Below, piece after piece: positions 57,778 through 64,000 of a stretch of DNA of 64,000 nucleotides; the stretch's first letter is position 1; each line of letters starts with the position of its first letter. Where the stretch lies: the NCBI GenBank assembly GCA_033220425.1, contig CM065646.1, forward strand, positions 1,867,501 to 1,931,500. Reading direction: 5' to 3'. Origin of the DNA: Lepraria neglecta (taxonomy: Eukaryota > Ascomycota > Lecanoromycetes > Lecanorales > Stereocaulaceae). The notes below the pieces were generated by a model that ran no database searches, was not told where the DNA came from, and saw only the letters and a list, made by a program, of their open reading frames with translations. A program made the position numbers and the translations under genes.

Positions 57778-59269
57778 TTCCTTGGCCCGTGCTTTCCTCT
57801 AAAATATAGTGTGGTATGTGTGCTTATCGATTACCACTCCAACATCAACGACATCAAGTTGTAGTTAGAGCAATTGAGCAAGAGACAGAGGGCGAATCGT
57901 GCACAAGGTTGAGGCTTGGCATTTGAGCTGAAAGTAGAGGGGGTCATGTACATTAATAATAAACTATTGCCGCGATGTGGTGCGTGAGTCCCTGGGCCTC
58001 ATACACCCACCATTTGCCATATGCATGAATGAGGTAAAGGCGCTCTTGAACCGCTCTGATATGTCACAAATCAGCTTTGCGCCTGCGGTCAATCGGCCGT
58101 TAGGCTTCGTCAATCTCAAGGTACAGCCCGCTTGGTCGCTTGTGGCTTGGGAATATTAGGGTTGGGACGAAAGCTCGGTTCTAGAATGGCCAACCACATG
58201 CGTTGATGCGAAAGGTCTCAACTTTTCACTCTTTTTGCACCCTTTTTCGGAGTACAACAACAGGTGGTGGACTGCTAGACTCGCGAATTGAGAAGCGGAG
58301 GGTGCTTGCAAACTCTGGTTCTTTGTTGTCAAGCGCCTCAACCAGGGGAAAATCGACAGGCTGGTAGATGAATAGATCATTTAGTGATCTGCAAGTATGC
58401 CTGTTCCGTGGACTTTCTTGTGGCAACCTTCGTCTCCACATGCCAGATGAACGCCGGCTGTTGCAGCGTTAACGATCCAGAGCATCCATGCAAGGAACAC
58501 AGGCACAATCCTCTAGGTTCTTTTTGCGTGCATTAGGGCACTTGCTATCAGTTAGAGGCACACCGAAGAGGACAGGTCCAGGGGTTGGGCCACGAATAGG
58601 CTGTTAACAGGCGTTAGGGCGATGACCGGTGTGCGCTTAGACGAGATGATAGCTCCAGGGGCCCGATTGTCACAAAACTAGATTCCATCTTGGAGAGCGC
58701 ACCATTGTTGCTCCATTACTGCGCAAAGCCGTTGGTGAACACGAAACCAAATTGCGATACTTCGTACAGTCATGTTGTTGAAGACTTTCAGACGTGATTT
58801 CTCATCAGGGGCCACGAGCCATGTCTCGGAGACAAATGTGCATCTAGACCCACGCTGAAACATGGGACAGCTGCATAGTCCGCATAACTTGGGCTCGTGA
58901 AAGCACGATGAGGTCAATGAGCAGGTGCCATCAGGTGCCACGCATTTCGCCCCCTGAATTTGGATGAACAAGATGCCGACTCTGCAGGCGCCCGGCTGTA
59001 CTTCCAGAGATGGTAACGCTGCAAGCCAGGTAATTGGGAGGCGCTCGTGGATTTGGTGGGCGCTAGGGCGAGGTCTCGCTGGGCTTCGCTAAGGGTTGTC
59101 ATTTTCACGTGGCAAGCAAGGAATGTTGGCAGCAAAAGGAATGTTCCCGCCCTTGGCAGCCCACGTCCCATTCCTTCAACTTTCAATCAAGCTTTCTTGG
59201 TATCTCCACAAACAGCTGCCAATTACACACTCGTATTTCTGCATCCATCAATCCTACGGGTACTCAAAG
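57778..59269. other. Divergent intergenic region of 1.5 kb
   Basis: Lies between two divergent genes. A Cys-rich minus-strand frame at 58971-58678 (CVAPDGTCSLTSSC, CGLCSCPMFQRGSRC) starts without a signal peptide and cannot be supported. Otherwise nothing seen. Confidence 0.4.
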
Positions 59270-61119
59270 ATGAGTTTCTCCGACCGAAGGTTCTCGGTGA
59301 GCAGGGGTCCAAGCGCAAAGTACGTACCCAACTTGGCATAATAACAACTCAAATGGCAATCAATTAATTTCCTTTTGTGTAGCGAGTTGAATTCAAAGGT
59401 TCACCGCCAGTTTCGCAATGCTCACGAAGGACACCGTCCCCATGCCGGACTCGATCCATCACGAGCCAGCACTGGTGTAGTCTGGTGTACAGAGCGAGCA
59501 AACGAGCACGGCTTCCAAGATGTACCCAACGACTGGGCAAACCTTGGACAAGGTGCCCCTGAGGTCGACGATGATATCGAAGGCAGTTTTGACCGCCCCA
59601 AGACAATCGATGTCTCAATGGCGGGGCGTGAGTATGGCCCCACGGCAGGTATCAAGCCACTGAGAGTTGCCATTGCCAATCTGTACAACGCCCACCATCG
59701 CCAAGGGAAGGAAAGCCAGTACACGTGGGAGAACGTTGCTGTAGTGCCTGGTGGTAGAGCTGGCCTTATACGTATTGCTGCTGTCTTGAACAATGCCTAT
59801 CTCGGTACGGAGATGCAGGCACGAAGTGAAACAGCATGAAGTCTAACTCTATGCAGGCTTCTTCATCCCTGACTACACCGCGTACAATGAGATGTTGGGA
59901 CTCTTCAAAAATGTAGGTGAACTATTTCCTCTAGTAATACAGTCCAATGTCTCGTGCTATTCTGCGCTCCTCATTTTAGTAGTACCTGTGCCTTGGTTGG
60001 CAATTTACTGTTTGCCGTGAAGGGATGAATACTGCTTTAAACGTATATCCAGTATCTGACCTTTATTCTCTTGCTGCACAGTTTGCCGCAATCCCTTCAC
60101 CCCTCTCCGAAGCAGATGGTTACCACATTCACCCCGAGAAAATCGCCGAGGAGATTTCGCGAGGAACCTCCGTGATCCTGACCTCGAACCCTCGCAATCC
60201 AACCGGTCAAGTGGTGAAGAATCCACAGCTTGCTGAGATCCAAGACATCGCTCGAGGTGAGACTTCAATATCTCGACTTGGAACACTAGCCTAACATGTG
60301 CTTTCAGACCGTGCAACACTCATCATGGATGAATTCTACGGCGGCTACAACTACACAAGCAATTGTGACGGCACCACCGTATCAGCCGCCGATAACATCA
60401 TCGACGTCGACGAAGACGATGTCATTCTGATTGACGGTCTGACCAAGCGTTTCCGTCTGCCGGGCTGGGTGAACACTCCGTATAACCTACCTCCAATGTA
60501 CTTACTAATGATCTTTTCACAGCGCGTCGCCTGGATTGTCGGCCCCAAAGAATTCATCAAAGCTATCGGCTCATGCGGTTCCTACCTCGACGGCGGCACC
60601 AATGTGCCTTTCCAAGAAGCCGCCATTCCCATGCTCGAGCCCACGAAGGTGCTGAACGAAATGAAAGCGTTGCAGACGCACTTCAAGATGAAGCGCGACT
60701 ATGTTCTCGGGAGGCTGGAGGAGATGGGCTTCAAGATGAAGAATGTGCCAGATTCGACTTTCTACATCTGGTTGGATCTGAGGGGTCTGCCCGAGGAGAT
60801 CAATGATGGGTTGAATTTCATGCAGAGGTGCTTGGAGGAGAAAGTGATTGGTATGTGGACCTTGGACTAAGAAAAGCAAAGCTCTATTTTCGTTCGTGTC
60901 ATGCTGGATCCGTAGTGCTAACAGAATACATGTATAGTGGTGCCAGGAATCTTCTTCGACCTCAACCCCGCCAAGCGCCGCGATCTCTTCGATAGCCCGT
61001 GCCATCATTTCATCCGCTTGTCATACGGACCTAGGATGGAAGTGCTGAAGAAAGGTTTGGATGGCATCGAGAGGGTTGTCAAGAAGTACTTTAACTCTTC
61101 CCCAACTCTTCATTGCTAA
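59270..61119 (+). CDS. PLP-dependent aminotransferase, class I/II, seven exons
   Basis: Exons 59270-59319, 59393-59814, 59857-59912, 60082-60256, 60308-60468, 60523-60850 and 60938-61119 join to 1,374 nt, 457 aa, all phases agreeing. Fold-type I aminotransferase motifs are visible: substrate-binding NLGQGAPEVDDD and MAGREYGPTAG, cofactor-binding VPGGRAGL, SNPRNPTGQVV, MDEFYGGYNY, and the Schiff-base lysine in LIDGLTKRFRLPGWRVAW. The C-terminal arginine for substrate carboxylate is in FIRLSYGP. The family includes aspartate and related aminotransferases; the substrate cannot be told from sequence. No targeting signal is obvious. Intron 2 has only 42 nt. Confidence 0.9.
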
Positions 61120-61870
61120 TAGTGCGATTAGGGCTGGTGCCACTTATGAGAAGCCGACCTAGTGGTGTGGGACCAGTCACCTGACAAAATACCCAATCAT
61201 GTCTAGCGGTGATGATCAGCATGCGTAGAGAGTTTGCTAGTGAAAGTGATGGAGAAATTAGCTTGGTGCCTGACAGCTCGCGTGCTCTATGCATGGAAGT
61301 TTAAATTCTCTCTTCGTGTCAAGACTTTCGCCCCTGGCGCTCACTGTTCACTACTTCGGCCACCTACGTCGTCAGTCAATGCCCAGGCTAATGACCTTCC
61401 TTGCCTTCATCTCCGCGGCAAGCTGACCTGCACGATCCATCTTTGTGTCTTTTTGTAATCGGTTTCGATGGCAACATTTACATCAACATTACTTCCGCAT
61501 ACCACGACCAAAGAAATTTCCTTGACCCATCATCACCAGGCCGCCCTTCCTCACCTCTTCCATCCCTCCTCCATCATCGCCCCCGCCCTTTCCCCCCCCC
61601 CCCACACTTCCCTGATGTCCAAAGCAAATCCATGATAGCTCGTCAACTGGTCAACGAACGTACGTCTACGGTGTCGTATCATACGCCTCCAAAGGCATCA
61701 AACCAGACTCCTTGTCGATTTGGCGATTATAATGATAGTTGACCAGGATTCTGGGTTAGAGTATGCTTTGTAGGAGTTTCAAAGGTAGTATTGGGACTCA
61801 GTTGGGTATCTGTGTATGGCTCCAATAATAGCTTCAAGGGCTCTATGTACAAGAAGTCATCGTGTATCAC
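61120..61870. other. Intergenic
   Basis: 751 bp with a run of C residues at about 61596-61605 and no supported gene. Confidence 0.45.
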
Positions 61871-63102
61871 CTATTCAATAAGGCCTCCACCGCCCATCAT
61901 CCACTTTCTTCTTCTCCTCCCTAAATCTCGGCATCGTAGCTTTCTGTTTCGCCCCTCCCACACCCCATTTCCATTCCCATTCCTATTCCCATTTGCAGCC
62001 ACCACCACTGCCACCTGCAGCGCCATCTCCGCCGTCACTGTCATCACCTTCCTCGGCTTCTTCGGCGGCGGCGGCCTATCGCTAGTGCGTTCCTTGCCTA
62101 CGTGGGCACATTGCCCACAACACGGCCTCACCCCATCACATCGAATCTTCTTGCCTCGGCAGCGATCGCATGCTACGGCTACTCTGTGCCAGGTATTGAT
62201 GCCAGGTTTGGCTGCATGCCGTGGTAGAGTTGCAGGCTTAGGTGTATTCTCAATGTCGCCCTGAGCTTTCTTCTTGCTCGACCATGTTCCTGGTGCTCGG
62301 AGCAGAGGTCGTCTTCCCCGTTATCTAGGGCATTTTTCCGTCTTTCGAGCGCTGCCTCGTTGATCCAGCGGCCTACTTTCTCGACTTCTAGTGCTGTGAC
62401 ATCCATCCCACTTTCTTCTTTGAGCCGCCTGCGTAGTTGCGCTATGCGCTCTATTAGGATGCGGTATTGCTTGAATATATAGTCGACCTTCCTGTCCCAT
62501 GTCCCTGCTCGCGCATCCTCTTCTCTTATCCAGCGCTAGACGCCTTCTGTGAAGTAGGGGATGTTGAGGGGGTCGTATTCTGCAAGCAGGAGAGTAGCGA
62601 TGGGGAAGGAGACACCGGGCAGATATTGGAGCTCTTTGATGGCGTCGATGTAGTGGTGGCCGGGGCCGTAGATGGCGAAGGCGGAGTTGGGTTATGGGAT
62701 TGGAGGCTAGGTCTTTAGCCGTGTTGGAAATCGTGCTTTCTTACCGGTAGCCTTGCTTTAGCCATATACGTTAGATGGGGGTGAGATAGGGTGAGATGAG
62801 AGGAGAGGAGAGGAGAGGGGAGGGGAGTGGAGGGGAGGGAAGGATTGAGGCTACGGAATGGGCTAGTATGCTCACCGTCTCCATTCAGCAATTATCTGCA
62901 GCTCAGCCTTCTCCATGAAGGGACATCCATCTTGTTTCCGCTGCTGCAGCGTCTCGGGGATTGTGCTGAGGCGGAAGTAGTCGAGGTTCTCGTAGTTGTT
63001 AAGGTTTGCTGTTCGGTAATTGTCGCAAAGGTCTCTGAGGTCTGAGTAGGTGATTTCGCTGAATGATCGCTCAGGCCCAAGGCCGAAGCTGTCGAGGGGC
63101 AT
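61871..63102 (-). pseudogene. Decayed gene: HhH-like fungal protein with a damaged zinc cluster
   Basis: Minus strand. Exon 1 (63102-62876) reads MPLDSFGLGPERSFSEITYS, then LNNYENLDYFRLSTIPETLQ and AELQIIAEWR. Farther on FAIYGPGHHYIDAIKELQYL, PGVSFPIATLLLAEYD and IPYFTEGV occur, then TAG at 62538-62536 and RWIREEDARAG, then RILIERIAQLRRRLKEE; similar fungal proteins have an aromatic residue at the TAG. In another frame near 62170-62080 lies a zinc-cluster-like ACDRCRGKKIRCDGVRPCCG with GQCAHVGKER, where the last Cys of a Zn2Cys6 motif is Arg. The purine-rich tract at about 62795-62850 falls in the presumed first intron. One broken gene or two overlapping relics cannot be decided. Confidence 0.45.
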
Positions 63103-63639
63103 GTTGGGAGAGAGTACATGAGATATGGAGATATGGAGTCGAGCTGCGGGGAGCAAACATAACCCCGGATTTTGGCAAGCGCGTTTGGAGACTCGTTGAC
63201 AACGTGGAAAGGTTTCGGCCCTGTCGGTCCTCGACTAAAGTACATCGTCACATATTTTTTCACCGTAAGATATACACTCAATTTGGAGGAGAAATGCACT
63301 CGAATTCTCAGATGCTGAACCCATCCTAATCTACAATGATTATTTCCCCAGTGGTGAAAAGTACACCCTCACCGAACTCCATTGGAGCTGAACAAGTCTC
63401 CAAGCTTGAAAATTTGCCAATCAAACAGACCGGATTGACAGCTAGAAGGACGTCCTACTAGCGAAGCTGATTGAGTCTTTCTAATCTTGTGCTTTCAAGC
63501 ACTGAAAGTCTCATTCACAGTCACTAATTACCTCCGGATCCGAGTCGTCTTTCTCTTGCGAGGCGAAGCTTTGCACAATTAGTGGTGAGGATTCATTAAT
63601 ATATATGTTTTGTGTGTGATTGGACACAAAATTAGAGAT
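63103..63639. other. No supported gene
   Basis: 537 bp with short frames only. Confidence 0.4.
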
Positions 63640-63766
63640 TGGAAGATTTCCCCGCTTCTCCAGTCCCCAAATTTGCGATGCGGGCAATGCTTTGACACGC
63701 TCGCGGATTGGAAAATAGTTTGGACGAGCGCCCACGAAGGTTCTCTCTGATAGCTTTAGCTATAGA
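63640..63766 (-). mobile_element. Second LINE ORF1 N-terminal fragment, transition-rich
   Basis: The minus strand reads AIAKAIRENLRGRSSKLFSN, matching VAGAARGKFRGRSSG of the remnant at 48.4 kb; the DNA match runs from CAGTCCCCA to the CTATAG/CTACAG end. Differences from the other copy are mostly C-to-T or G-to-A, for example GGCAGCTCCAGCTACAG against GATAGCTTTAGCTATAG. Only the start of ORF1 is present. Confidence 0.6.
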
Positions 63767-64000
63767 AATTTAGACGTCTGAGTGGAATCGGGATATTAGT
63801 CATTAAGGCTCAACATTACTTTTCACCTCCATACGCCATATATATTCTAACCTACATTATGTCAACTCGACATCCTCACTCTCGTTCAAGATTCAACATG
63901 GGCTACGTGATCACTGCGGCGCGGTGAACCCACTGATACGCTCCCAAGACGACCACCTAGGCATATGGATTTCTATGGCCCGCCGATCAGATCTCTCCTC
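63767..64000. other. Window end, nothing recognised
   Basis: 234 bp without a supported feature. Confidence 0.4.

Noticed and set aside
58678-58971. Cysteine-rich small frame resembling a secreted peptide
   Set aside because: No signal peptide and no family match; isolated in a divergent promoter region.

Overview
The window is nuclear DNA of a filamentous ascomycete (Pezizomycotina). The genes carry short introns of about 42-120 nt with fungal splice signals and CTAAC-like branch points. Families restricted to or typical of this group are present: HapB, Cgr1, Reg1, HET, fungal Hsp70-like and secreted CNCGG-type modules. Genus cannot be read from the sequence alone.

Layout. 0-20 kb is a dense housekeeping block: the 3' part of TRAPP subunit Trs23, eIF3d, cytidine deaminase, the vacuolar sorting receptor Vps10, the CCAAT-factor subunit HapB behind a long upstream region, the mitochondrial ornithine carrier, the nucleolar protein Cgr1, an unrecognised coiled-coil membrane protein and an ELMO/CED-12 protein. 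20-32 kb is accessory: two broken open frames, a decayed secreted modular protein, then almost 6 kb with no gene. 32-36 kb has a Reg1-type PP1 regulator and Tma22. 36-48 kb is again accessory: a cluster of a repeated octamer, a broken kinase-like gene, a GRF zinc-finger protein, a small secreted protein, abutting fragments of a HET gene and a fungal Hsp70-like gene, a mitochondrial-type protein, and a LINE ORF1 without reverse transcriptase. 49-61 kb is a second housekeeping block: succinate dehydrogenase flavoprotein, proteasome ATPase Rpt1, chaperonin subunit Cct4, an unrecognised conserved protein and a class I/II aminotransferase. 61.9-64 kb ends with a decayed gene and a second, mutated fragment of the LINE ORF1.

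Working relations. Most genes are unrelated single-copy housekeeping genes. Rpt1 and Cct4 (protein degradation and folding) share one 392-bp divergent promoter; Sdh1 and Rpt1 are convergent. The exon models below were rebuilt by hand from reading frame, splice signals and protein conservation. They reveal several unusual structures: an 8-nt internal exon in rpt1, 20-nt and 28-nt internal exons in tma22 and the cytidine deaminase gene, and two GC-AG introns in the first two genes. The accessory genes share one type of lesion: in-frame TAG codons where tryptophan is expected, as C-to-T change at CpA (RIP-like mutation) would produce.
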